DNA of 64,000 bases from JBMDXB01 sp048594975 (GCA_048594975.1 JBMDXQ010000141.1:62001-126000); one strand, 5' to 3'; positions 18,129 through 27,478 are shown, numbered from the stretch's first letter. Program-made: numbers and translations. Notes: a model not told the origin generated them from the letters alone.

Positions 18129-20315
18129 TCAGAACTGGACTCGCATCTCGCCGACGAACTGCCGCTTGAGGATGTCGCCGAATACGTGCTGCTGCACGTC
18201 GGCGTTGCCCAGGTTGACGATCTTCAGCGACGTGGTGAGCCGGTCACCCATCCAACGCGCGCCCACCCCGAGGTTCACCATCGTGTAGGCGTCCGTGCGG
18301 CCGCTGTAGCGGGCGTCGAGCACGTCCTGCCAGAATGCGCCGTCGGTGTAGTTCACCCCGAGGTTGCCGAATACCTTCCCGTAGCGGACGCTGATCCCCG
18401 CGTTCACGCGATGGGTCGGCGGGAGGTTGAGCTCGGAGATCGGAAAGCCCTCCGGGTCCGGCTCTCCCTGCCACGAGTAGTTCAGACTCGCCGTGAACAT
18501 CTCGCTGAACTCGCTCTCGACGCCGAGCTCGAGCCCGCGCTGCGTCGTCTCGCCGAAGTTCTTGTAGGTGAACAGCGCCGGGAACCCCGCGCCGCCGGTC
18601 GCGATGTCGATGGCGCGGGGCGGAAGCGGCCAGCCGGGCGGCGGGTTGCTGCCCGTCCAGCGCGCCGATTGCTCCTCCGTGAACAGGATGTCGTTCTTCG
18701 TCTGGTTCACGTACCACGCCGCTGACAGCAGCGTGCGGCCGCCGACGATGCCGCTGTAGCCGATCTCGAAGGCGTCGAGCGACATCTCCTGCAGGTTCTC
18801 GTCGCCGACCGACCGGATGGGCAGCTGGTAGATGACGCCGGCGAGCAGCGGGCTGAACAGCCCGAGGTCGATCGGTTCGGCGAGCGTGACGTCGAGGAAG
18901 TTGTTGATCACCGACGGCGAGCGGTAGGCGCGGTTGTACGACACCCGGAAGGTGTGCTGCTCGACCGGCTTGATCATGAACGTCGTGCGCGGCGAGAACA
19001 CGAAGTCGTCGATGTAGTCGAACCGATCGACGCGGCCGCCGATCACCCAGCGGAACGTCTCCGACAGGAAGATCTCGTCCTGGGCGTAGATGCCGAACTC
19101 GGTGCGGTCGTCGGCGCGCGGCGCCAGCGACAGGTCGAAGCCGTTGAAGCGCAGGTTGCCGCCGTAGCTGACCACGTGGCGGGTCGCCAGCGTGTGCACG
19201 TTGGACACGTCGAAGTCGAAGGTGCGCGTCTCGAAATCGAAGGTGATCGGCCGGTTCTCCACGTCGCGCGTGAGCAGGTTGGCGGCGTCGCCGTTCAGGA
19301 TGTTCGTGAAGAAGCCGGCGCGCAGGCCGCCCTGTGAGAAGTGCGCCTTCGCGTAACTCATCGTCGAGCCGCTCTGGATGTCGAACGGCCCGATGCCCGA
19401 GTGCATGATCCCCTCGGTGCCGGAGAATCCGCCGGAGAAACTCAGCCGCCCGCCGTCCTCGAGGTCGTAGTCGACGCGGCCGTCGACCTTCGGTTGCGTC
19501 GTGCCCTGGTTCGAGTACGGCGGGTAGGGCGTCCCGGCGCCCGGCGATCCGGGAATGATGCCGGTCGGCCTCGGCAGCGCCTCCTGCGCGTAGCCGCCCG
19601 CCGACAGCTTGAACGCCCAGCGATCGTTGACCGCCTGCGCGTGCGTGCCGCTGACGTACCACAGCGATCCCGCGCTGGCGTCGCTCTCATCGACCTCCCG
19701 GCCGAAGGCGCCGAACCCCAGGGTCGCCGACGTACCCTGCATCTCGCGAGGCGACTTCGTGATCACGTTGACGACGCCGTAGAGCGCGTTGGCGCCCCAG
19801 ACCGCCGAGGCGGGACCGCGGATGACCTCGATCTGCTTGATCTCGTTGAAGTTGACCGGCAGGAAATCCCACATTACAAACCCGAAGAAATCCTGGTAGA
19901 GACTGCGTCCGTCGAGCAGCGCCAGCTGGCCGGTGGCAAGCGTGCCGGTCGCGCCGCGGCTCGTGATGTTGATGTCGCGGGCCGAGACCTGCGTCACGTT
20001 CACGCCCGGCACCGACCGAAGCAGCTCGGCGAAGTTCTGGCTCGAGGCGTTCAGGATCGTCCGCGGGCCGAGCACGCTGATCGTCGCCGGAGCGTTGACG
20101 AGCTTCTCCTCGGTCTTCGACGCGCTGACGACGACCGTCTCTTCGTACTTCTGGGGTTGATCCGAAGCGGGCGGCGGCTGCTGATCGGGCGTGGCCGCGG
20201 GGGGTGTCTGTGGCTTCTGCTCCTGCTGGCCCGTGGCCGGCGCCTGCCCGGCGGCGGGCACCGCGCAACACCCGACCACGAGCGCTGCTGCGACGACTCG
20301 ACACGCCAAGTTCAT
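18129..20315 (-). CDS. TonB-dependent outer-membrane receptor
   Basis: A 728-residue receptor. The ATG at 20315 is chosen because AGGAG lies 8 bases upstream and a signal peptide follows (MNLACRVVAAALVVGCC onward). A long frame continues upstream but has no coding character. After a Pro/Gln-rich linker comes the TonB-box-like ETVVVSASK, then the plug domain (APATISVLG, SVPGVNVTQVSARDINITSRG, IEVIRGPASAVWGANALYGVVNVITK) and a beta-barrel to the end, closing with aromatic VQF. The plug is of the siderophore/cobalamin receptor type rather than SusC, but the ligand is unknown. It diverges from the metallopeptidase gene at 20490. Confidence 0.93.
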   Translation of the reverse strand: MNLACRVVAAALVVGCCAVPAAGQAPATGQQEQKPQTPPAATPDQQPPPASDQPQKYEETVVVSASKTEEKLVNAPATISVLGPRTILNASSQNFAELLRSVPGVNVTQVSARDINITSRGATGTLATGQLALLDGRSLYQDFFGFVMWDFLPVNFNEIKQIEVIRGPASAVWGANALYGVVNVITKSPREMQGTSATLGFGAFGREVDESDASAGSLWYVSGTHAQAVNDRWAFKLSAGGYAQEALPRPTGIIPGSPGAGTPYPPYSNQGTTQPKVDGRVDYDLEDGGRLSFSGGFSGTEGIMHSGIGPFDIQSGSTMSYAKAHFSQGGLRAGFFTNILNGDAANLLTRDVENRPITFDFETRTFDFDVSNVHTLATRHVVSYGGNLRFNGFDLSLAPRADDRTEFGIYAQDEIFLSETFRWVIGGRVDRFDYIDDFVFSPRTTFMIKPVEQHTFRVSYNRAYRSPSVINNFLDVTLAEPIDLGLFSPLLAGVIYQLPIRSVGDENLQEMSLDAFEIGYSGIVGGRTLLSAAWYVNQTKNDILFTEEQSARWTGSNPPPGWPLPPRAIDIATGGAGFPALFTYKNFGETTQRGLELGVESEFSEMFTASLNYSWQGEPDPEGFPISELNLPPTHRVNAGISVRYGKVFGNLGVNYTDGAFWQDVLDARYSGRTDAYTMVNLGVGARWMGDRLTTSLKIVNLGNADVQQHVFGDILKRQFVGEMRVQF

Positions 20316-20489
20316 CGTGCTTGCTCCTCTCGACGCCGGCGGAAGCGGCCCGCGCCGAACACCCGGGGCGACCGCAGAACGGTGCCGGCGCCGAAGAAGC
20401 GGGTATACCACAGTTGAGCCCCTTCGCAGAATGACGCCACGGCGGGGCGACCGGCTGCCGTTCGAGCGGTGGCACATAATTGAGGGCAG

Positions 20490-21557
20490 ATGACCCGTCC
20501 GCCGGACTCGCCGGGCCGCATCGTCGCGGAACGCGAGGTTTTCCCGCCCGACGTGTGGGCAGCGTGGCCCGACGAGAAGCTCCTCGACCTGCGGATCTCG
20601 CAGCTCGGCGTCACCATCGAGAACAGCCTCCTCGAGCCGCGCATCGCGCAGATCCAGCGGGAGCTGCACGACCGCGGCCTGGTGTTCGAACCGCATTTCT
20701 GGCTGTCGGCGGAGTGGTTCTCGCCCGATGGCGTGCCCGGTGTGGCCATCCCCTTCTATCTCGCCCATCCCAGGCTCGAGAAGCTCGAACGCGCGCAGAT
20801 GCTCGAGGTCGAAGGGGGAACGCCGGAGTGGTGCCTGAAGATCCTGCGTCACGAGGTGGGTCACGCGATCGACAACGCCTATCGCCTGCGGCTGCGCCGC
20901 CGCCGCCAGCAGTTGTTCGGCCCGTCGTATATGCAGTATCCCGACTACTACACGCCGAAGCCGTACAGCAAGAGCTACGTGCTGCACCTGGACAGCTGGT
21001 ACGCGCAGAGCCATCCGGACGAGGACTTCGCCGAGACGTTCGCGATCTGGCTGCAGCCTGATTCCGCCTGGCGCACGCGCTACGTCGACTGGCCGGCGCT
21101 CAAGAAACTGGAGTACATGGACGCGCTGATGCGCGAGCTGGCGGGAAAGCCGATGCTGGTGCGGACGCGCCGGAAGGTCGAGCCGTTGCACAGCATCCGC
21201 AAGACGCTGCGCTCCCACTACGCGCGCAAGCGGCGGCATTACGGGGTCGAGCACCCGCACTTCTACGATCGCGACCTGCGGCGGCTCTTCTCGGATCGCC
21301 CGGAGCACGCCACCAATATGAAGGCGGCACGCTTCATCGCGCGCGTGCGGCGGGACGTCCGCCGGATGGTGGCGGCGTGGACGGGCGAATACCAGTACAC
21401 AATCGACCAGCTGCTCGAAAACATGCTCACGCGGGCCAACGAGATGAACCTGCGCCTCGCCCAGCCCGAGGATCGGACCAAGCTCGATTTCATCATCATG
21501 CTGACCGTGCAAACGATGAACTACCTGCACAGCGGACGGCACAGGGTGGCGCTGTGA
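20490..21557 (+). CDS. Putative zinc-binding metallopeptidase
   Basis: A 355-residue protein without a signal peptide. It carries the zinc motif HEVGHAID near residues 124-131 and a downstream DEDFAETFAIWL near 177-188, where the glutamate would be the third ligand. This layout matches a family annotated as putative zinc-binding metallopeptidase in many bacteria. The role is not established. The C-terminal half is basic and helical. A short spacer with GAGGG precedes the ATG. The 174-base gap to the divergent TonB receptor must hold both promoters, but I see no convincing -35/-10 pair. Confidence 0.82.
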   Translation: MTRPPDSPGRIVAEREVFPPDVWAAWPDEKLLDLRISQLGVTIENSLLEPRIAQIQRELHDRGLVFEPHFWLSAEWFSPDGVPGVAIPFYLAHPRLEKLERAQMLEVEGGTPEWCLKILRHEVGHAIDNAYRLRLRRRRQQLFGPSYMQYPDYYTPKPYSKSYVLHLDSWYAQSHPDEDFAETFAIWLQPDSAWRTRYVDWPALKKLEYMDALMRELAGKPMLVRTRRKVEPLHSIRKTLRSHYARKRRHYGVEHPHFYDRDLRRLFSDRPEHATNMKAARFIARVRRDVRRMVAAWTGEYQYTIDQLLENMLTRANEMNLRLAQPEDRTKLDFIIMLTVQTMNYLHSGRHRVAL

Positions 21558-21602
21558 GACCGGGCGATCGGTCATTGCGCCCCATCGTTCAGCAAGCCGA
21601 AG

Positions 21603-22009
21603 TTGGTGACGTCGATCGAGTTGCAGATGCACTACGCCACCAACGGCGAGGCTGTTACCGATCGGACCAAGGTCGGACTCGTGTTCGCCACGGCGCACGC
21701 GCCGCTCGAGCCCTCGGCGCTGCCCGTCGCGTTGGCTGCCCGGACACGCGAGCTCAGGCTGCCGTGCGGCGACCAGCGGCTGCCCCTCGGACGCCTGCTG
21801 GCCGTCCGGCCTCACCTGGATCGCGGCTGCTCGGTCGGCTCTCCGTCCTGACAGCCACGCGCGAGCGGATCATCGTCGCCCAGGTCCGCGGCTTCGACCC
21901 GGACTTCGAAGAGACCTACTGGCTTCGCGTCCCCATCGATTCCTCGGCAGATCGGCGCCTGCTGGCCGATGCAAGCGGCAGCTGCCGCGTCACGGTCACC
22001 CTGCAGTGA
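21603..22009 (+). pseudogene. Fragments of a copper-monooxygenase-like protein and an unidentified gene end
   Basis: This 486-base stretch between two plus-strand genes holds no intact gene. One frame (21603-21690) gives LQMHYATNGEAVTDRTKVGLVFA, which resembles the C-terminal domain of ascorbate-dependent copper monooxygenase-like proteins common in Acidobacteria; it then becomes garbled. A second piece (about 21850-22009), in another frame, reads LTATRERIIVAQVRGFDPDFEETYWLRVP in two blocks and stops at 22007-22009. That looks like a real protein end but was not recognised. No start codon with a ribosome site links them, so I read the region as gene debris. Confidence 0.5.
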
Positions 22010-22043
22010 CCAACCCGCCGCGCTGAGCACGTACAATCGCGCC

Positions 22044-23279
22044 ATGGATCGACGCAACTTCCTGCGGGCACTCGGGAGCGGCGCCGTCGCCGGAACACTG
22101 AGCCGGCCGGCGAGCGGCGAACAGGCTGGCAAGGCGGGGTCGGACGACCGGCGATATTGGGTCGACGTCGCGCGCCGCCTCGCCGACCCGGTCCTTGCCA
22201 ACCTGTCGAACGGGACGCTGAAGGCGCGCATGCCGGTCGAGCAGGCCGACGGCGCCAACCGGGAGCCGGTGACGCACCTGGAAGCGCTCGGCCGGCTGCT
22301 CGCTGGACTCGCACCCTGGCTGGAGCTGCCGGCCGACGGCACGCCGGAAGGCGATCTTCGTGCGAAGTACGCCGCACTCGCTCGCCGTGCCATCGACCGC
22401 GCGGTCGACCCGGCATCGCGCGACTTCCTCAACTTCACGAAGGGCGGGCAGCCGCTGGTCGACGCCGCCTTCCTGGCCCAGGCGGTCCTGCGGGCGCCTC
22501 GAGCGCTGCGCGAGTCGCTCCAGCCGCGCACGCGGACGCACCTGGTGGCGGCGCTGGTGTCGACGCGTGCGATCACGCCCGGATTCAACAACTGGCTGCT
22601 GTTCCCGGCAACCGTCGAAGCGGCGCTCGCGGCGCTCGGCGCGCCCTGGGACCGCATGCGGGTGGATTACGCGCTGCGCCAGCACGAGCAGTGGTACAAG
22701 GGCGACGGCGCCTACGGCGACGGTCCGCAGTTCCACTGGGATTACTACAACAGCTTCGTGATCCAGCCGATGCTGCTCGACGTTCTGGATGTCTGCCGCG
22801 ACCAGTCGGCAGCGTGGAAGGAGATCGCGGGGCGTGCCGAGCCGCGCGCCCGCCGTTATGCCGCCGTCCTCGAGCGACTGATCGCGCCGGATGGGACGTT
22901 CCCGCCCATCGGCCGCTCGCTCGCCTACCGCTTCGGCGCGCTCCAGGGACTCGCGCAGATGGCGCTGCGCAAGTCATTGCCCGTCGGTGTCGCGGCGGCG
23001 CAGGTCCGCGCGGCGCTGACCGTCGTGATCAGGCGCACGATCGAGATGCCGGGCACGTTCGACGGCGAGGGGTGGCTCCGCATCGGGTTCGCGGGCCACC
23101 AGCCCGGGATTGGCGAGCGTTACATCTCCACCGGAAGCCTCTACCTGTGCGCTACCGGCCTGCTGCCGCTCGGGCTGCCGGCCGGCGACGAGTTCTGGAC
23201 GGCGCCTCCCGAGCCGTGGACGTCGGCGCGCGCCTGGTCGGGAAAGCCCTTCGCCGTCGACCGCGCGATCGCCACGTAG
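22044..23279 (+). CDS. DUF2264 domain-containing protein, Tat-exported
   Basis: A 411-residue protein. Starting at 22044 gives an N-terminal twin-arginine signal (MDRRNFLRALGSGAVAGTL), so it should be folded in the cytoplasm and exported by Tat. The body has the DUF2264 pattern: NFTKGGQPLVDAAFLAQAVL near 130-150, FNNWLLFPATVEA near 180, YGDGPQFHWDYYNSFVIQPM near 225-245, and a C-terminal GHQPGIGERYISTGSLYLC. The alpha/alpha-barrel-like fold is often found near polysaccharide-degrading enzymes, so a role in glycan breakdown is plausible but unproven. Confidence 0.9.
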   Translation: MDRRNFLRALGSGAVAGTLSRPASGEQAGKAGSDDRRYWVDVARRLADPVLANLSNGTLKARMPVEQADGANREPVTHLEALGRLLAGLAPWLELPADGTPEGDLRAKYAALARRAIDRAVDPASRDFLNFTKGGQPLVDAAFLAQAVLRAPRALRESLQPRTRTHLVAALVSTRAITPGFNNWLLFPATVEAALAALGAPWDRMRVDYALRQHEQWYKGDGAYGDGPQFHWDYYNSFVIQPMLLDVLDVCRDQSAAWKEIAGRAEPRARRYAAVLERLIAPDGTFPPIGRSLAYRFGALQGLAQMALRKSLPVGVAAAQVRAALTVVIRRTIEMPGTFDGEGWLRIGFAGHQPGIGERYISTGSLYLCATGLLPLGLPAGDEFWTAPPEPWTSARAWSGKPFAVDRAIAT

Positions 23280-23492
23280 TTACCGTGCGGTCACGACGAA
23301 TGGTACCGTGACCACCCGTCCCTTGCGCTGGAACCGTACCCGCAGCTTGTACGGTCCGGGGCGAGCACCCGCGGCTCGAAGGACACGTCCGGTCCGCTCG
23401 ATGACGTGTCGACGGGCCTTCGGACGCCCTCTGGAAGTGCGGCGCGTCCCTGACGACAGGGCCGCGAACAGCAGCGCGAGGAGGGCGTTCAT
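23280..23492 (-). CDS. Small secreted protein, possibly a remnant
   Basis: A 70-residue frame with a hydrophobic start (MNALLALLFAALSSG) that could be a signal peptide, a basic middle and a conserved-looking end (PGPYKLRVRFQRKGR). Its start overlaps the stop of the HD-GYP remnant by 4 bases (23489-23492), which is typical of coupled genes. It converges with the DUF2264 gene with no gap. The basic middle stretch may reflect decay. I do not recognise a family. Confidence 0.45.
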   Translation of the reverse strand: MNALLALLFAALSSGTRRTSRGRPKARRHVIERTGRVLRAAGARPGPYKLRVRFQRKGRVVTVPFVVTAR

Positions 23493-23863
23493 GATCCGCC
23501 GCCCGGCGGCGGCAGCAGCTCGCCACGCTCGTGGAGGCGGGCGACGACCTTGCCGATCGCCGGATCGAAGTGGCTGCCGGCGCCGTCGCGAATCATGGCC
23601 ACGACCTCGCCGACGGAGAGCGGTTCGCGGCAGGCGCGCGCCGAGGTGAGCGCGTCGATGAAGTCGGACACCCCGGGCAGGCGCGCCGAGCGGAATCCGC
23701 TCGGCGGACAGCCCCTCGGATAGCCGCTCCCGTCCCACTTCTCGCGATGGGACTGCACGCCGGGCATGACCGCCTTCACCGCCGGGCTCTGGATGGTGAC
23801 GAGGATGTCGCGTCTAGACAGTACAGCCGTAACCCACTGCTGTGCTGGAACTTGCGTGCGCAA
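23489..23863 (-). pseudogene. HD-GYP phosphodiesterase, 5'-truncated remnant
   Basis: The frame encodes the end of an HD-GYP cyclic-di-GMP phosphodiesterase. ATIQSPAVKAV-like sequence, then HREKWDGSGYPRG (the GYP motif, with HR where HH/HE is usual), DFIDALTSAR, and DGAGSHFDP near the end are visible. The HD half and any receiver domain are missing. The first 25 or so codons are unrelated, and the loop after GYPRG is garbled (CPPSGFRSARLPG). At 124 residues it is about one third of a complete domain protein, so it cannot be an active enzyme. Confidence 0.75.
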
Positions 23864-23950
23864 ATCTGCTAGATTCGTGCGCGAACGCGGATCAAGCTCC
23901 GGGACGCTCCGGTTTGCTTGGAGGACCAGGGGAAGGAACCCTGGAGGACG

Positions 23951-24169
23951 ATGCGGGTTCGACTGACGCGTAAGCTAGCCGAGTCGGTGGATGGAGTCGA
24001 CTTGTCGGCGTATGGCGTCGGAGATGTACTCGACGTACCGCCCGCGGACGCGCACCTGCTAATCGCTGAGAACTGGGCGGTGCCCGAGGAAACCGTCCGC
24101 GCAGGCGAGACCGACGACACGGTCGGATCGCGCCGGCGCCGCGGCGGCAGGCGTTCCGACGCGAGGTGA
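23951..24169 (+). CDS. Small hypothetical protein
   Basis: A 72-residue protein. The ATG at 23951 has GGAGG 4-8 bases upstream and is preferred over the ATG at 23918. It has a compact N-terminal half (MRVRLTRKLAESVDGVDLS, then VGDVLDVPPADAHLLIAENW) and a basic tail (SRRRRGGRRSDAR). The N-terminal block resembles small proteins I associate with two-component or HD-GYP loci in Acidobacteria. Here it diverges from such a remnant, so it may be the survivor of a broken signalling locus. That link is inference. Confidence 0.65.
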   Translation: MRVRLTRKLAESVDGVDLSAYGVGDVLDVPPADAHLLIAENWAVPEETVRAGETDDTVGSRRRRGGRRSDAR

Positions 24170-24220
24170 TCTCGGTTCGCGCGCGCCAGCCGCGCGTGCG
24201 CGCCCCACTACAATGGACGC

Positions 24221-25594
24221 ATGCGTGACTGGCGCAGGGTCACCCTGGTGCGCGGTGTTGCCGTCCTGCTCGTTTCCCTTTCGCTCTCACCTGCACAACC
24301 CTCGTGGCTCGACGAGTACCGCGAGCCGGCGGAACGCCTGATCGCGGAGTCGCTGGCGACGCGTTTCGCCTGGGATCGCCTGGCGGAGCTGACCGACACG
24401 TTCGGTCACCGGCTGAGCGGGTCGGATGCCCTCGACGCAGCGATCCGCTGGGCCGAATCGGAGATGAAGAAGGACGGCCTCGAGAGCGTCCGCCTCGAGC
24501 CGGTGAAGGTCCCGCACTGGGTGCGCGGCGATGAAAGCGCCGAGATCGTGGCGCCCGGGCGTCACGCGATCGCGATGCTCGGCCTGGGCAACTCCGTCGG
24601 GACGCCGCGCGGCGGTGTCGAGGCCGACGTGCTGACGGTCAGGAGCTTTCACGAGCTCGAGGCCGCCGCCGTCGCCGTTCGCGGCCGCATCGTGCTCTAC
24701 AACGTCCCGTTCACGACTTACGGCGAGACGGTCCAGTACCGGGTCACGGGAGCGTCACGCGCGGCGGCGCTCGGGGCCGTTGCCGTGCTCGTCAGATCCG
24801 TCGGGCCTCCCGGACTGCGCACGCCCCACACCGGCTCCCTCCAGTACGCAGAAGGCCCTCCGCGGATTCCGGCGGCCGCGATCGCCACGGAAGACGGCGA
24901 TCGCATCCAGCGGCTGATCGACCGCGGCGTGACGGTACGGGTGCGCCTGCGCATGGACGCGCGGATGCTGCCCGACGCCGATTCCTTCAACGTCGTCGGC
25001 GAGATTCGCGGCCGCGATCGCCCGGACGATGTCGTCGCGATCGGCGGCCACCTGGATTCCTGGGACGTCGGCACCGGCGCGGTGGATGACGGCGGCGGGT
25101 GCGTGGTGACGTGGGAGGCTCTGCGCGTGATGAAGAAGCTGAACCTCCGCCCGCGCCGCACCGTCCGTGTAGTGCTGTGGACGAACGAGGAGAACGGCTT
25201 GCGCGGCGGGCTCGCGTACCGCGATCGCTACCAGGCGCAGCTCGCCAGCCATGTGCTCATGCTGGAGTCGGACTCGGGAGTGTTCCGGCCGAAGGGCTTC
25301 GGGTTCAGCGGCAGCGCGGCCGCCCGCACGAGAATCACGGAGATCGCGTCGCTGCTGCGAGGCATCGACGTGGATCACATCGGGCCGGCCGGTGGCGGCG
25401 CGGACATCGGGCCAAGCGTGGAGGCGGCCGGCATCCCGGCGATGTCGCTGCAGGTCGACGGCGATTACTTCCTCGTCCATCACACGCCGGCCGACACAGT
25501 GGACAGGATCGATCCGCGCGACATGGCGCGGGCGGCTGCGGCGGTCGCGGTGATGACCTACGTGGTCGCCGACATGCCGGAACGTCTGCAGTGA
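24221..25594 (+). CDS. M28 family zinc peptidase (second copy)
   Basis: A 457-residue secreted peptidase with an N-terminal signal (about 1-27). Part of the middle (near 120-240) matches a PA-like insert. The M28 core has GGHLDSWD near 273-280, a DDGGG in place of the usual D-N near 289, NEEN near 321, ESDSG near 348 and HHTPADT near 421. This arrangement is closer to plasma glutamate carboxypeptidase-like M28 proteins than the enzyme at 4810, so the two are probably not recent duplicates. A role in peptide scavenging is likely. Confidence 0.92.
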   Translation: MRDWRRVTLVRGVAVLLVSLSLSPAQPSWLDEYREPAERLIAESLATRFAWDRLAELTDTFGHRLSGSDALDAAIRWAESEMKKDGLESVRLEPVKVPHWVRGDESAEIVAPGRHAIAMLGLGNSVGTPRGGVEADVLTVRSFHELEAAAVAVRGRIVLYNVPFTTYGETVQYRVTGASRAAALGAVAVLVRSVGPPGLRTPHTGSLQYAEGPPRIPAAAIATEDGDRIQRLIDRGVTVRVRLRMDARMLPDADSFNVVGEIRGRDRPDDVVAIGGHLDSWDVGTGAVDDGGGCVVTWEALRVMKKLNLRPRRTVRVVLWTNEENGLRGGLAYRDRYQAQLASHVLMLESDSGVFRPKGFGFSGSAAARTRITEIASLLRGIDVDHIGPAGGGADIGPSVEAAGIPAMSLQVDGDYFLVHHTPADTVDRIDPRDMARAAAAVAVMTYVVADMPERLQ

Positions 25595-25602
25595 TCGGCT
25601 GA

Positions 25603-25622
25603 CCCGGCCGAGTGCGGCCGGG
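25603..25622. terminator. GC hairpin between convergent genes
   Basis: CCCGGCCG (25603-25610) pairs perfectly with CGGCCGGG (25615-25622) across the loop AGTG. It lies between the convergent ends of the M28 and ChaN-like genes, so it may serve both. There is no T-run, so intrinsic termination is uncertain. Confidence 0.55.
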
Positions 25623-25654
25623 CGCGTGAGCAGCCCGGCTACCGCACCGCCTCG

Positions 25655-26629
25655 TTACCTGACGGTGTAGACCAGGTACTCGGCCCGCTGCAGGTCCTCC
25701 CCCTCGGGCGCGAGCGCGTCGAGGTCCGGCACGGGGAGCATGGACACGATCGCCACCCGCCGGCCGGGCATGCGGCGGCGGACCCGCTCCGCGACGCCGC
25801 CGCCGAAATCGCTGTGGAACGCGCCGTTGTAGTGCACGATCGCGCCGCGGCGGCCGGACTGCTTCTCGAAGGCAGCGACGATAGACTCGGCCATGGTCTC
25901 GTCCTTCAGGCACTGCGCGAGGTAGTAGCGCTCGGTGCCCGCACGCTTCTCTTCCTCGGACTTCCCTTCCGAGCCAGGCGCCGGGTGGGCGTTCATCGTC
26001 GCGGCGAACCGCTCGAAGTAGGGGTCGAGCGGGCACTGCACGGCTCTGGCGACGAACCCGGGCTCCTCGCTCGCCGCCTTCTCCATGGCGGGCGTGCCGC
26101 TCTTGGCGACGTCGGCTGCCAGGCGCCGGGGCACGTTCGCGGCAATTACCGGCCAGCCATGGGCGCGCGCCAACTCCACGAGCGTCCGGTAGTCGCTGGC
26201 GTAGCGCGGCCACGGCCGCGCGCCCTTGAGGAACGTCGCCTCGTCCATCGTTCCCGCGAGGTACGCGTCGAGCGACGGCTGCACGTCACGCTCGAACATC
26301 TCGAGTGACAGCGTCACGGGCACGCCGCGACGCAGCAGGCCCTGCAGGATCGCCGCCTCGAGGCGATGGGTGTTCGCATCGTCGTGCTGCTCCCCGACGA
26401 GGATGACGTCGGCGCGGGCCAGATCGGCGAGCATCGCCTCGAAGTCCGAGAATGCCCGCCGGCGCGTGTCGAAGACGCGCTCGGGCACGTAGACGGCCGT
26501 GGATGCGGCGCCGGGGTGACCGGCCGGCGACGGCGTGGGTGCCGGCGGCGCTCCCGGGGCCGTCGTCTGCTGCCCGTCAGCTGCCGGCGTGAACGCGAGC
26601 ACGCTGCCAAGGAGGAGGAGGGGAAGCAT
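25655..26629 (-). CDS. ChaN-family (Cofac_haem_bdg) protein, secreted
   Basis: A 324-residue secreted protein. The ATG at 26629 begins a signal peptide (MLPLLLLGSVLAF) and has GGAGGAGGGG upstream. A Pro/Ala linker is followed by the ChaN core: ADVILVGEQHDDANTHRLEA near 70-90, LSLEMFERDVQPSLDAYL near 105-122, PVIAANVPRRLA, and VHYNGAFHSDFGGGV near the end. Family members bind haem or are iron-regulated lipoproteins; no lipobox cysteine is seen here. A link to haem use is from family knowledge only. No iron box was identified. Confidence 0.88.
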   Translation of the reverse strand: MLPLLLLGSVLAFTPAADGQQTTAPGAPPAPTPSPAGHPGAASTAVYVPERVFDTRRRAFSDFEAMLADLARADVILVGEQHDDANTHRLEAAILQGLLRRGVPVTLSLEMFERDVQPSLDAYLAGTMDEATFLKGARPWPRYASDYRTLVELARAHGWPVIAANVPRRLAADVAKSGTPAMEKAASEEPGFVARAVQCPLDPYFERFAATMNAHPAPGSEGKSEEEKRAGTERYYLAQCLKDETMAESIVAAFEKQSGRRGAIVHYNGAFHSDFGGGVAERVRRRMPGRRVAIVSMLPVPDLDALAPEGEDLQRAEYLVYTVR

Positions 26630-26743
26630 GCCGCCATTGTTCAGCCGGGCCGTGCCCGTGTCAATTTCGGGAATCCGGCGGTGGGCGTTCAGCTCCCTGT
26701 CCGACTGATAGTCGACCCAGGAGACGCGAGCGGCGCACACTCC

Positions 26744-27478
26744 CTACGGCGTGGTCGATCCGGGCAGGGCCGGCCGCATGAGCTCGAGGTCGATCGTCAC
26801 CAGCACTTCGTCGCCGACGACTGGCAGCGACTCGATCAACCGGTTATACGTAATCCCGAACTCGTGGCGGTTGATCTTCGTCGTCGCCGACGCGCCGGTC
26901 AGAATGGCGGTGGTGCCGCCGCGCTGCGCCTTCATGAACGGCGCGGGCCCTTCGACGTCGAGCACGACTTCCTTCGTCGTGTTCTTGATGGTCAGGTCGC
27001 CCACGAGCTTGAAGCGTCCCTGCGACACCGGCTCGATCCGCTTCGATTTGAACGAGATGTTTGGATGGCTCTCGGCATCGAAGAAGTTCGGGCTTCGCAG
27101 GTCGCGGTCGCGCCCCTCGTTCTGGGTGTTGACCGCCTTCACGTCGATCGAGACGTCGGCGGCGATCGTCTTCACGTCCTTGCCGTCCCACTCGATCTTG
27201 CCCGTGATCCGACCGAGCTGGCCTCGAACCGTCGACACGACGTTGTGCTTGACGGCGAAATTGGCCGCGGAGTGGCTGCCGTCGATGCGCCACTCGTTCG
27301 GGCCGAGCGGCGGCGGTTGGGGCCGGTTCTGTCCCGGCTGACCCTGCGGGGCCGGCAACCCCGCGGCAGGCTGGGCCGTCTGGCCGCCGACCGGCGGCTG
27401 GGCGGGCGGCGTGATCTGGGCGACGAGCGCCGCGGTCGCGACCGCGACCACGACGAACAAGGCGAAAGCATGCTTCAT
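26744..27478 (-). CDS. YceI family periplasmic protein
   Basis: A 244-residue protein with a signal peptide (about 1-20), a Pro/Gln/Gly-rich linker (about 22-58) and a YceI domain. Recognisable parts are EWRIDGSHSAANFAVKH, GKIEWDGKDVKTIAADVSID, LRSPNFFDAESHPNISFKS, and FGITYNRLIES. YceI proteins form a lipocalin-like barrel that binds polyprenoids or other amphiphiles in the periplasm. The gene is 114 bases upstream of the ChaN-like gene on the same strand and may be co-transcribed with it. The long proline-rich linker is unusual. Confidence 0.93.
   Translation of the reverse strand: MKHAFALFVVVAVATAALVAQITPPAQPPVGGQTAQPAAGLPAPQGQPGQNRPQPPPLGPNEWRIDGSHSAANFAVKHNVVSTVRGQLGRITGKIEWDGKDVKTIAADVSIDVKAVNTQNEGRDRDLRSPNFFDAESHPNISFKSKRIEPVSQGRFKLVGDLTIKNTTKEVVLDVEGPAPFMKAQRGGTTAILTGASATTKINRHEFGITYNRLIESLPVVGDEVLVTIDLELMRPALPGSTTP

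Noticed and set aside
20316..21815. Extension of the TonB receptor frame to 21815
   Set aside because: It lies antisense to the zinc metallopeptidase. A good ribosome site and signal peptide mark the start at 20315.
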